From a virus, in IMG/VR virus record IMGVR_UViG_3300042896_000682, positions 1 through 30,318 of that record: a DNA stretch of 30,318 bases. One strand, given 5' to 3'. Shown here in pieces: positions 9,239 through 16,946 of this stretch. The translations under genes were made by a program, and so were the position numbers. The first letter of the stretch is position 1; each line of letters begins with the position of its first letter. The notes beneath the pieces were generated by a model, which was given only the letters and a program-made list of their open reading frames with translations, did not search any database and was not told the origin of the DNA.

Positions 9239-9342
9239 GATTTAATGATTTTGAATATTAAATACAGAATGAATGATGCTACATATAAAATAGCGTATGC
9301 CATTGTGATTAGTTTGAAAATGTTTTTTCGGAATACTCTCAT
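9229..9342 (-). CDS. 37-residue single-span membrane peptide
   Basis: ATG at 9342, stop at 9229-9231. The peptide begins MRVFRKNIFKLITMAY and continues with a hydrophobic stretch (AILYVASFILYLIF) and a basic tail: positive ends around one membrane span. Its start overlaps the upstream stop by 4 bp (ATGA) and its end overlaps the next start by 10 bp, so it fills the only gap in this part of the operon exactly. That tiling is the main evidence that it is real. Function unknown; a holin-like or tail-linked membrane role is only a guess. Confidence 0.6.
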   Translation of the reverse strand: MRVFRKNIFKLITMAYAILYVASFILYLIFKIIKSWL

Positions 9343-9836
9343 GCTACTTCTTTAAATATTTTTAAAATGTCAACTTTTATTCTAGCGAGAAACACTTCTC
9401 CTAATTCTAAAAGCATTTCGTCTATGTCATTAGCAAGGAAATCATCTACTACTTCACTTACTACTTTTCCTTTGTTGTGCTCGTTAGGAACTTTAATTCC
9501 TTCTGTTGCAATTTTTCGAGCAATTAAGTAAACAAAGACTTTTTTATTCTCTTTAAAATCATCTGGTAGAATACCTTTGTTGTCTACCCATTCGCTTATT
9601 TCATCAAAAGTTCCAGTCTCAGGATTATAAGGAGGGAACTTTCCAGAACTTCTACCGTTCTCCATAAAATAAGCATGGTCAGCTCCCCAAATTATTCCTT
9701 TGTTTGGTGAGGTTTCAACTTCTAATGATTCTTCATATTCACCGGATGCCTTTAAACCTAACTCAATGTATTTTGCAATGAGCTTTAATCGAAGTGCCTC
9801 AAGGAACTTATGATATATTTGCTCTTGACTATTCAT
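9339..9836 (-). CDS. HK97 gp10-like tail completion protein (putative)
   Basis: 165 residues. The centre has GIIWGADHAYFMENGRSSGK then FPP; an aromatic residue and ENGR before GKFPP is the pattern of Bacteroidota gp10-like tail-completion proteins. The rest is helical and charged. Such proteins act at the head-tail joint. It overlaps the upstream gene by 8 bp. The call is from motif style and position; no structure-level evidence is available. Confidence 0.55.
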   Translation of the reverse strand: MNSQEQIYHKFLEALRLKLIAKYIELGLKASGEYEESLEVETSPNKGIIWGADHAYFMENGRSSGKFPPYNPETGTFDEISEWVDNKGILPDDFKENKKVFVYLIARKIATEGIKVPNEHNKGKVVSEVVDDFLANDIDEMLLELGEVFLARIKVDILKIFKEVA

Positions 9837-10260
9837 ATTCGAATGAGAATCTTATTTTTAATCCATCCATATTAGCATCATAAATATTTGATACCTCAGA
9901 TTCTTTCCAAGACTTAATTGTCCATCCCTCACAATCTGGAATAGCATTAAATAACCTTTCAGTTTCGGCTTCCAAATTTTTGATGTGGGTTTTGTATTTA
10001 TAGTCATAGGTAGGATCACTTATTTTAGAACGTACTAGCAAAACCATTTCACCATCATAAGTGTATCCGGTAACTGCTCCATGTTTATTAACTGTAAAAG
10101 TCCTATCCTTCCATAAAAGCAAAAGATACTTCTGTCTTTCGGCAAAAGGAAGTTCTTCATCATTTGGATAATCGCCTTTGTTCTGCCAATGGTCTTTACC
10201 GTAATTGAAATTCCAATTCGGTAAATTGCTAACTATTTCTTCGAGACTTTCTACTAGCAT
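9829..10260 (-). CDS. putative tail terminator or head-tail joining protein
   Basis: 143 residues, mixed alpha/beta (KYLLLLWKDRTF, GEMVLLVRSK, LKIRFSFEYE). The size, fold impression and position just before the gp10-like gene fit a tail terminator or neck protein. No diagnostic motif. It overlaps both neighbours (32 bp upstream, 8 bp downstream), showing tight packing. Confidence 0.45.
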   Translation of the reverse strand: MLVESLEEIVSNLPNWNFNYGKDHWQNKGDYPNDEELPFAERQKYLLLLWKDRTFTVNKHGAVTGYTYDGEMVLLVRSKISDPTYDYKYKTHIKNLEAETERLFNAIPDCEGWTIKSWKESEVSNIYDANMDGLKIRFSFEYE

Positions 10261-10843
10261 TTTCTTGCATTGTTTGATTTATATCATGTCGTTTTTTCTC
10301 CATGCACATTTTACGGAATACTTTAGCATAAGGCAGTTTCAAATATTCGTCGTATTTAAGCAAATCACCTTGAGCGATACTGTCGAGCATTACGCTATAT
10401 CCAAATTCTTGCATATCTTCGGCTCCTGCTTCTTTTTCTTCATCGGTCATTTCGCTGGCTAACTCCTGAACTTCTATTTTTGCAATCTCAAAGTATTGCT
10501 CCGAAATCCATTTATAAACTGAAAAGGCGTTTAGCATTTCCAGATTTGCAAATTCTTTTTCGTCAATATCAAATACGATTCTGAGTACCTCGAAAATATT
10601 TTCTTCTGCAATGGCTATTCTCAATTCTATAATGTCAGACCATGATAAAAACCAAAGGTTATCTTTCTTTGGTTTGGCAATAGTTGATTTTAATAAACCA
10701 CTTAGTCTTAAAAATGAATTCGCTTTAAGACTTTCGGCAATGGTATAATCAATAACTTCTTTGGCTTCTAAAGTCAAAGTGGAATAGTCTGAAAGTTTCA
10801 GTCTGTTCTTGAAAATTGTTATACTGTTTTGCTTGAACCCCAT
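10229..10843 (-). CDS. structural-module protein of unknown function
   Basis: A 204-residue, helical, acidic protein (EMTDEEKEAGAEDMQEFGY) with a basic C-terminus (EKKRHDINQTMQENASRKSR). It follows the large terminase with a 25-bp overlap. The portal gene is usual here, but this protein is far too short and lacks portal features. A neck or assembly-chaperone role is possible; I do not recognise it. Confidence 0.5.
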   Translation of the reverse strand: MGFKQNSITIFKNRLKLSDYSTLTLEAKEVIDYTIAESLKANSFLRLSGLLKSTIAKPKKDNLWFLSWSDIIELRIAIAEENIFEVLRIVFDIDEKEFANLEMLNAFSVYKWISEQYFEIAKIEVQELASEMTDEEKEAGAEDMQEFGYSVMLDSIAQGDLLKYDEYLKLPYAKVFRKMCMEKKRHDINQTMQENASRKSRRNS

Positions 10844-12252
10844 CCTGTACTTTTTGGTTTTTTCAATGAATTATTAATTGCTATTGACAGACAGTCAATC
10901 CTTCCATCTTGTTTTGAATTCGGGAACGTTTTCACTTGATCTAAAAAACCATCATTCCAACTTCCACGAATTAACTTTACTCTTTTGCTCTCACATATTG
11001 GCGATACATCACTTGCCCTTGCAACTTTATCTTTGAACGGTGCAGCATCTTCTTTGATGTTGACCTTTGTATCTCTTTTTATCGTTTGTACTAAAGACTT
11101 TCCACTTGCTTTAGGTTCAACATAAATCATCGATTTACTACTGTAACCATGTAATGAAGAAAATGCAACGGTATGTTTAACCAACTCCGGAAATTCTTTA
11201 TAAACACCTTCGCAATATCTTATGATCATTTCATTTTGAAAGGTCCCAAATTGCATGTAAGCACTTTCATCATTCTTTAAATTCTCTGAATAGGCTGAAT
11301 CAATTGCAGTGTTCCAAACGATGCTGTTGAAATCATCTTTCCAATCAATAATATCAAACCACTTAACTTTTAAAACTCCACCCTCTGGAGGTGCTTCTTC
11401 TTGACCGTATTGATTTGAATAACCGTAACTACCTAAATCTGTTTTCGCTTCTGTCAGCACCCGCATTGGCATTCTTATATGATCTAGCAAACCATCAACA
11501 TATCTTTCTTTTAATTCGGCTGGCTTTACTCTTTCTGATAATTCAGCAGGCAAACAAATATGTTTGACTGTTTCGCCTTTTTTATCAAGTATAAAACCCG
11601 TAACATCTTCTTCATGTAATCTTTGCATGACTGTTATAGTCGGGGTATTCTCTTTATCTACCTTACGAGATGAAAGTGTTTTGGTATGCTCATTTGCGCT
11701 TTTTCTATCTGCTTCACTTGATGCTTGTGAAGGGTTCAATGGATCATCATTAATAATTATATGTGCGTGCTTCCCTGTAATTGTTCCACCTGTTGAAGTG
11801 GTATATCTTGCACCTCCAGAAACATTATCATAATTCTGTTTTGTTGCTTTATCAGCTCTTAATCTTACATCCGGAAACAACAATTTAAACTTATCTGATA
11901 AAATAATATCCCTTGATTTTACAGCATGTTCAGTTGATAGATCACTTGAATATGAATTTGTAATAATTCTAATTGTAGCATCTTGCGTCCACAACCAAAC
12001 TGGAAACATGATTGTACAAATTGTACTTTTCGATGTACCAGGAGGAATATTTATAATCAAATCGTAAGGTTTAGGCTCACGCTTAATTATGAACGGTGCC
12101 AAATACTGCAACTCATCACACAAGTACTTAATGTGCCAATTATAAACCGGCTTTTCTTTTATAATAACATCCCAAAACAACCTAACGAAATCATAAAATG
12201 ACTTTTTAGACCGTTCGTGTTGAACTGCTAGAATAGTTTCATTACTTATCAC
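10819..12252 (-). CDS. terL: terminase large subunit
   Basis: 477 residues. The ATPase domain has a Walker A-like IPPGTSKST (69-77) and Walker B IIINDD (165-170). The nuclease half begins with AIDSAYSEN, with Asp318 as candidate metal ligand. The stretch YGQEEAPPEGGVLKVKWF (272-289) is typical of TerL linkers. It cuts concatemeric DNA and pumps it into proheads. It overlaps terS by 11 bp. Length is normal for the family. Confidence 0.9.
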   Translation of the reverse strand: MISNETILAVQHERSKKSFYDFVRLFWDVIIKEKPVYNWHIKYLCDELQYLAPFIIKREPKPYDLIINIPPGTSKSTICTIMFPVWLWTQDATIRIITNSYSSDLSTEHAVKSRDIILSDKFKLLFPDVRLRADKATKQNYDNVSGGARYTTSTGGTITGKHAHIIINDDPLNPSQASSEADRKSANEHTKTLSSRKVDKENTPTITVMQRLHEEDVTGFILDKKGETVKHICLPAELSERVKPAELKERYVDGLLDHIRMPMRVLTEAKTDLGSYGYSNQYGQEEAPPEGGVLKVKWFDIIDWKDDFNSIVWNTAIDSAYSENLKNDESAYMQFGTFQNEMIIRYCEGVYKEFPELVKHTVAFSSLHGYSSKSMIYVEPKASGKSLVQTIKRDTKVNIKEDAAPFKDKVARASDVSPICESKRVKLIRGSWNDGFLDQVKTFPNSKQDGRIDCLSIAINNSLKKPKSTGWGSSKTV

Positions 12253-12793
12253 TTGGCTTTAGCTTTAACGATATTTCAAAGAGCTGTTCTTTTTCTTCAT
12301 CACTTAAATTAGATGTCTCAAAAGATATTTTATTTGTATTTTCAACTTCTGTTTTATCCCTCCATGAATCGGATTTTCTATTCTTTAACCAAAATTGCTG
12401 ACTTCTGAAATCAGCAGGAATTACTTTTTCAACATCAACTATTTCTATCTTTTCAGATTCAATCCTTTTACCTTCATCATTATAATAAACCTCTTTACAC
12501 TTGAAAGCCTGTTGTTCAATTACAGTTCTATCTTGAGTGGTTTGATATAAAGAATGAACCACTTCCATGTCTGATATTTTCTTACCTTTCCTTATGGACT
12601 CCAAAAACTCTTGATGTTCTTGTTTCCAGTTGTTGATTGTTGATTCAGAAACTTCAAAAAAATCAGCTAACTCTTTATCAGTTGCACCAAGTAAACAAAG
12701 CTTATAGGCTTGATCGTTATACTCTTCTTTGTAAAGAGTAGGACGTCCACCTTCGTTACCTTCTGCATAGTTATTTCCTTTTTCAGCTGCCAT
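12242..12793 (-). CDS. terS: terminase small subunit
   Basis: 183 residues from the chosen ATG at 12793 (MAAEKGNNYAEGNEGGRPTL). An upstream in-frame ATG at 12826 lies before the TATGTTTG promoter box (12816-12823) and would not be in that transcript, so I prefer the inner one. An HTH (ATDKELADFFEVSESTINNW) near residues 42-61 would bind the packaging site. A GGRPTLYKEEY lead-in is common in small terminases. First gene of the late operon; TerL follows with an 11-bp overlap. Confidence 0.8.
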   Translation of the reverse strand: MAAEKGNNYAEGNEGGRPTLYKEEYNDQAYKLCLLGATDKELADFFEVSESTINNWKQEHQEFLESIRKGKKISDMEVVHSLYQTTQDRTVIEQQAFKCKEVYYNDEGKRIESEKIEIVDVEKVIPADFRSQQFWLKNRKSDSWRDKTEVENTNKISFETSNLSDEEKEQLFEISLKLKPSDK

Positions 12794-12815
12794 ATCTATA
12801 ATGAAATATTTTATA

Positions 12816-12849
12816 CAAACATACAAAATTTAGTAATATATTATATTAC
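12816..12849 (-). promoter_or_regulatory. late-operon promoter with palindrome copy 3
   Basis: On the minus strand: palindrome GTAATATAATATATTAC (12833-12849), nine bases, then TATGTTTG (12816-12823), then a 22-base leader to the terS ATG at 12793. The module is nearly the same as at 13322-13355, including the palindrome-to-box spacing. The palindrome occupies the place of the -33 element, as an activator site or strong operator would. Confidence 0.65.
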
Positions 12850-12860
12850 CAATTTGAAAC

Positions 12861-12893
12861 AAAAAAAGCCACTCGGTTATGAGTGGCTTTTGA
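12861..12893. terminator. hairpin terminator between exported-protein gene and terS promoter
   Basis: Stem GCCACTC (12868-12874) and GAGTGGC (12881-12887) with a 6-base loop, an A run on the left and TTTT on the right. It lies after the stop of the leftward gene at 12913, with a T run on the minus strand, so it should end that transcript before the late promoter. Confidence 0.8.
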
Positions 12894-12912
12894 TATATTG
12901 AATTGATTTTTT

Positions 12913-13290
12913 TTAACAGTCATTCCTTATCGTAATGTTTCCCTTATTTGTGAGGTCAACAATTGGTATTCGATTTAATTGCTTGGAATTACTTTTGATT
13001 AAATGCTTATTGTAATTTTCTTTATGGCTCTTCCATCCTACATCTCCAATAGCTTCATTTAGAGTTGGCCGCTTCGCTTGCTTCAAAAAGCTTTCGTTAT
13101 AATTGAAACCCTTGAAAATTGTTGCCTCTGAAACGACAGATAGCAATTCTACATTTACAGTATTTAATTGAAGCGATTGCTCCATTTTAAAAACTGGCTT
13201 CTGCTTTTGCTCCTGATGGGTTGTAGTTCCCAGTACAGTGAAGGATATCATCCCGATAACCAACATTAAGAGCGATTGAATGAAACGCAT
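12913..13290 (-). CDS. small exported protein, probable moron
   Basis: 125 residues with a signal-peptide-like N-terminus: basic MR, hydrophobic IQSLLMLVIGMISFTVLG, then TTTHQEQKQKP, with likely cleavage near residue 21-24. The mature part is about 100 residues, basic and polar, ending ITIRNDC, with no recognised domain. It has its own promoter with palindrome copy 4 and its own terminator, so it is a separate transcription unit between the early and late operons. Exported products in such units often alter the lysogen's envelope; that role is inference. Confidence 0.7.
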   Translation of the reverse strand: MRFIQSLLMLVIGMISFTVLGTTTHQEQKQKPVFKMEQSLQLNTVNVELLSVVSEATIFKGFNYNESFLKQAKRPTLNEAIGDVGWKSHKENYNKHLIKSNSKQLNRIPIVDLTNKGNITIRNDC

Positions 13291-13321
13291 AAATTTATTT
13301 TAATTCTTTAAAAGGTGAAAG

Positions 13322-13355
13322 CAAATATAATAAATTTAGTAATATATTGTATTAC
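13322..13355 (-). promoter_or_regulatory. promoter with palindrome copy 4
   Basis: On the minus strand: GTAATACAATATATTAC (13339-13355), nine bases, TATATTTG (13322-13329), then 31 bases to the ATG at 13290. The spacing and the bases just after the palindrome match the late-operon promoter at 12816-12849, so both are probably controlled by the same protein. Confidence 0.65.
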
Positions 13356-13418
13356 TGTGTTTATATTTTATTTTTTGTCTCCACCGTGTGTAGGATGTTG
13401 ATTCAAGTATTGATTTTA

Positions 13419-13787
13419 CTAGGTTTTAGATTTTAAGGTTTTATTAATAATTCCTTCTACTGCATTTGGATTATGCTCATGTGCCATCAAGAACCCACAA
13501 ATCAAAGCTTTATCTAGTAAGTGGTGTTTCATGATAAATTGATTATTGTTTTTTACCACATCATAAAAGTGATCCATTCCATCTGGAGAAACAGAATGCA
13601 TGTCGCTATATCTTTTCGTTTGCTTTTCTAATGGAGCATACAAGCCTTTCAAATGAGCATTCAAAGGCTTGTTACCAAGTGGGTTTCTTTGTAGGTCCAA
13701 ATCATCAAGGATTTCAATTGACCTTTGTAAAAGGATTCTTAACTCAATGAGGTTGTATCCTGTTTCGTGTTCTTTACTCAAGTTCAT
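13419..13787 (-). CDS. hypothetical phage protein
   Basis: 122 residues, helical, starting MNLSKEHETGYNLIELR. No domain recognised. Its start overlaps the end of the PcfJ-like gene by 4 bp (ATGA), so it is translationally coupled and is the last gene of the early operon. The 128 bp downstream, up to the next gene start, contain promoter copy 4 and no clear terminator. Confidence 0.65.
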   Translation of the reverse strand: MNLSKEHETGYNLIELRILLQRSIEILDDLDLQRNPLGNKPLNAHLKGLYAPLEKQTKRYSDMHSVSPDGMDHFYDVVKNNNQFIMKHHLLDKALICGFLMAHEHNPNAVEGIINKTLKSKT

Positions 13788-15112
13788 ACTGCTATTTTTT
13801 GGAAATGATTACTGTTTTTCTTATTTTGGATTGCTATTTTTCTAATGTGCCACAAATTCTTACTGACCAAATCAACTATTTTATTATGGTGTTCCGTTGA
13901 TTTATTATTCAGTCCACGCGATTGTGATATTTTCATATCATCAAGCGATACTTCTATTGTTTCAGTGCGTTTTCCTTCAACTCTTGCAGAAAATACTAAT
14001 GAGTTTTGTCTGCTGTAATATTCATTGGTAAAAACGCAATGTTTCAATTCGTCTCCTTCTTGTTTGAACTCTTCCACGCTTTGCAAAAGCTTTACGGTTA
14101 TGTTATCCTTAGTAAATTCCAGATCAAAAAACTTTCTATTTCGCTCCACATATTCAACAATGGCTTTCTCAAGGTTTTCTTGACGTTTAATAACTTTTAA
14201 TCGTTCCTGTTCTATTTCTTGAAGCCTTAGAATTTCACGCTTTTTCTTCATAAGCCTGTCATGCTCTTTCATCAAATCTTTAGGACAAACGTATTTGGCA
14301 TTGCGTAAATCTTTCTTGAAATACTTCAATAATTCCATGTAATCAATCCAAATAATAGCGTCTTTTACATAGTATTTATTCCTAAGACATATTTTTATGG
14401 AATCCCAATAGGTTCTAATTCTGTAACTATTACCTTGACCGGCCAATGCATATTGTTTCGCTTTTAAAAGAGTTTCTATATGTGGATTATTTGGGACAAC
14501 TTGAATAGCTTCCAAGAATGATAATCCTTTCAAATTGTGATTTATTCCATATTTCAAATATTCCTTTTTGAACTCTGATTTTGGATAATAAAAACGAGGG
14601 TAAACATCATATTTATTACCGCCCCAACGCTTTGTTTCTTGTCTTATTTCCATCGAACCGCTCCAGGAATCCATGCACCAATTTGAATTATGGCTTTTTC
14701 CAAACATCGTTGTTTTACCATCTGGCTGAACCCAGTACTGAAGGATTTCATGCAAATAATAATTTACTGGATTTCCTTTTTTGTATTGTGCGATAATTTC
14801 AAAATTTCTAATAACTTGAAACTCTTCCATTATTTCGGTTATAGCAAAATAATTTATCTGTTTGTCTGTAGTATTTCTTGAATCTTTTACCTGAACCTTT
14901 GTGCTGCAATTAGGACAAATCGCTTTTTTTCTGCTGACCAATTGAGGCGAAAACGTTTCTCCGCAATCTAAACACAAAACTCTATTTTTTGTGGCATAGG
15001 CTCTATGTTCTAAACAGGTTTTATAAGCCCATTCCTTTTGCTCCTTGGATATGTACCATAGCTCCTTGCTTAGTTCCGCTACCCTATTTTGAAGTTTAGT
15101 TTTCGGCTTCAT
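13784..15112 (-). CDS. PcfJ-like protein
   Basis: 442 residues. An N-terminal zinc ribbon uses Cys47, Cys50 (CLDC), Cys66 and Cys69 (CPNC). A charged coiled coil lies around residues 280-325. The C-terminal part has EGDELKHCVF, EGKRTETIEVSL and SQSRGLNNKSTEHH, matching the PcfJ domain pattern. PcfJ was named from the conjugative plasmid pCF10; phage versions have no established function that I know of. It follows the PcfK-like gene by 4 bp, the usual pairing. A nucleic-acid role is suggested by the zinc ribbon only. Confidence 0.75.
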   Translation of the reverse strand: MKPKTKLQNRVAELSKELWYISKEQKEWAYKTCLEHRAYATKNRVLCLDCGETFSPQLVSRKKAICPNCSTKVQVKDSRNTTDKQINYFAITEIMEEFQVIRNFEIIAQYKKGNPVNYYLHEILQYWVQPDGKTTMFGKSHNSNWCMDSWSGSMEIRQETKRWGGNKYDVYPRFYYPKSEFKKEYLKYGINHNLKGLSFLEAIQVVPNNPHIETLLKAKQYALAGQGNSYRIRTYWDSIKICLRNKYYVKDAIIWIDYMELLKYFKKDLRNAKYVCPKDLMKEHDRLMKKKREILRLQEIEQERLKVIKRQENLEKAIVEYVERNRKFFDLEFTKDNITVKLLQSVEEFKQEGDELKHCVFTNEYYSRQNSLVFSARVEGKRTETIEVSLDDMKISQSRGLNNKSTEHHNKIVDLVSKNLWHIRKIAIQNKKNSNHFQKIAV

Positions 15113-15116
15113 AGGC

Positions 15117-15638
15117 TTAGAATAATGATCCTTGTGTTGGTTCTTCTACTTCATCGGTATTACCCGTAATTGGTTTTGATACCGGTTTCTTCTTTTCGAA
15201 TATTTTCTTTTGTGCTTCAGCAACAGCAAGATTCATTGCTATTGTTTTAGCTTCTGCCATATCCTTTTCATTAAGCTTAATCTTTGGAAGCTTGATATCT
15301 TTTTTAGCTTCTTCAATGACTCTTTCCATTGCTTGCTTTTTGGCATCTTCCAAATCTTCTTGGCTCAATTGTACCGCATGATTTACAATTACTTTAGCTT
15401 GGATTTTACTTGTTGCCTTAATATCATCTTCATCGTAATAATGAACTGCCATTGCGAATATTTCCTGATCTTCAAAGCCATTGCATCCACTTTTTTTAAC
15501 GGTATCGAAAATATAATTAATACATTCATCAAGGCTTTTGTTTGGCTTCTTCAGCGTTTCAGCAAATAATACATCATTGGCAGCTATACCTTCTAAATGT
15601 TGCTGAATTACTTTTTTAAAATTGTCAGTTGGTTTCAT
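15117..15638 (-). CDS. PcfK-like protein
   Basis: 173 residues. SLDECINYIFDTVKKSG (residues 35-51) and EIFAMAVHYYDEDDIK are the conserved PcfK-like stretches. The C-terminal half is a charged helix ending with an acidic tail (DEVEEPTQGSLF). It is adjacent to PcfJ, as in many Bacteroidota mobile elements. Function is unknown; the pair is probably linked to DNA processing. Confidence 0.75.
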   Translation of the reverse strand: MKPTDNFKKVIQQHLEGIAANDVLFAETLKKPNKSLDECINYIFDTVKKSGCNGFEDQEIFAMAVHYYDEDDIKATSKIQAKVIVNHAVQLSQEDLEDAKKQAMERVIEEAKKDIKLPKIKLNEKDMAEAKTIAMNLAVAEAQKKIFEKKKPVSKPITGNTDEVEEPTQGSLF

Positions 15639-15658
15639 AATGTTTTGCTCGGTTGTTT

Positions 15659-15856
15659 TTAATTTGATTGTTTATTGAAGAATAAAGGATATTCCTCTCT
15701 TAAAAATTGGATTTCTGCAATGGTAAGTTTATGATTTGCTTTGATCATTCCAGTATCATTTATTGAAAGCGTTACCTCTTCTGAATTGTTCCTGAAAATG
15801 AAATAGGTATTTTCTTTTGAAATTGCTTTAGCTATTATTACTGGTTTGTCATTCAT
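15659..15856 (-). CDS. hypothetical 65-residue protein
   Basis: MNDKPVIIAKAISKENTYFI and onward, short and mixed alpha/beta, no recognised family. It is packed 2 bp from the upstream gene and 20 bp from PcfK in the same direction, supporting a real operon member. The acidic middle EEVTLSIND and final LREEYPLFFNKQ are unremarkable. Confidence 0.55.
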   Translation of the reverse strand: MNDKPVIIAKAISKENTYFIFRNNSEEVTLSINDTGMIKANHKLTIAEIQFLREEYPLFFNKQSN

Positions 15857-15858
15857 GA

Positions 15859-16059
15859 TTAAACTTTTTTCATTAGCATAAATCCATTTATTGCTTCTCG
15901 GATTTGAACCTCTTCATTATTGTACATTTCGGAAATGATTTCTTCAAACTCAATTAATGGAATCTGCAACTCCCTTAAAAAATGCGTGAAGTAGGTACCA
16001 CAACTCCCATTGCTTGCTTTGTGTTTTTCATTTACTATCTGGAGTATTTTAGCTTTCAC
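15859..16059 (-). CDS. hypothetical small protein, possibly winged helix
   Basis: 66 residues, MKAKILQIVNEKHKASNGSC then helices and a final EEVQIREAINGFMLMKKV that resembles the wing of a small winged-helix protein. Its start overlaps the DnaC-like gene end by 4 bp. The fold call is an impression, not a match to a named family. Confidence 0.55.
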   Translation of the reverse strand: MKAKILQIVNEKHKASNGSCGTYFTHFLRELQIPLIEFEEIISEMYNNEEVQIREAINGFMLMKKV

Positions 16060-16946
16060 CTCCTAAAGCTTTTACCCTTGAATTCAATGATATTGAACAT
16101 TTCAAAAAGCCTGTCGTAAATGTGTCCACCGTACCTATCCCCAAACTCAACCAATGCTTCTTGAAGATTATTAGAATACCCTTCTCGGTAATTGCAAGTG
16201 ATGTAAGTCTTAGCTTTTTTGTCATAACGCTTTTCTATTATTTCTCTGATTATTTCCGTTTTTCCATAATTAGATGCTGTCTTTTCTTTTTTTACATCAT
16301 CAAAATAGTATCGGAAACTATTGTACTTTTTATAGAAATTATCCTTCGCTTCCGGGTTGTTTATCGTTTCAAATTCCGTTACTACATCATGAGATTTTGA
16401 ACTTTTAAAACGTAACTTTTGCCAATCTCTTAGCGTGTCCCAATTCTCTGCAATTGCTATTTCATAATTCTTTTTAAATAGAATTTCAAAACATTGCATG
16501 ATAGTTGTTTTCCCGTTGCCATAATCTCCAATAATCAGCAAACCCTTTTCAAAGGAATTGTCAAGCTCTTTTCCGTTGAAATTTTGAACTAAGTTTTTAC
16601 AATCAAAGAAAGTGTAGTCGTTTGCAAAATATTTCAAAATAGGCTCTAGGTTGGCTAATGTATCAGGAGTTTTAGAAAACTCCTTCCCTTGAGAAATTAA
16701 GAAAGCTTGGAGAAATCCATTCCAAATTGTTTTTTTATCTGGAACTAATCCCTTAGTAATCACAATGGGTTCTTTTTTAATTAACTTTTGAGTTTCAGAT
16801 CCTTTTAAACTATCCTCAAACTCTTTTATTTTTGCAAGCTCATGAGGTTCTAATGTCTCAAATGTTTTTAACCATTCGTATTCTCTTCTTGTGATGATGC
16901 CATTTTTTATAGGCATCGTTTCTAAAATTTTAGCTACACTATCCAT
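16056..16946 (-). CDS. DnaC-like helicase loader ATPase
   Basis: 296 residues. Walker A is GDYGNGKT (140-147), Walker B YYFDDV (213-218), and the sensor-1 region TYITCNY has Asn252. The arrangement fits the DnaC/IstB class of AAA+ proteins. It would load the replicative helicase at the phage origin. The gene abuts the DUF4373 replication gene, the usual initiator-loader pair. An N-terminal ~100 residues with no clear motif may contact the helicase. Confidence 0.8.
   Translation of the reverse strand: MDSVAKILETMPIKNGIITRREYEWLKTFETLEPHELAKIKEFEDSLKGSETQKLIKKEPIVITKGLVPDKKTIWNGFLQAFLISQGKEFSKTPDTLANLEPILKYFANDYTFFDCKNLVQNFNGKELDNSFEKGLLIIGDYGNGKTTIMQCFEILFKKNYEIAIAENWDTLRDWQKLRFKSSKSHDVVTEFETINNPEAKDNFYKKYNSFRYYFDDVKKEKTASNYGKTEIIREIIEKRYDKKAKTYITCNYREGYSNNLQEALVEFGDRYGGHIYDRLFEMFNIIEFKGKSFRR

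Noticed and set aside
12794-12826. Upstream ATG for terS adding 11 residues
   Set aside because: It lies before the TATGTTTG box and would not be in the transcript.
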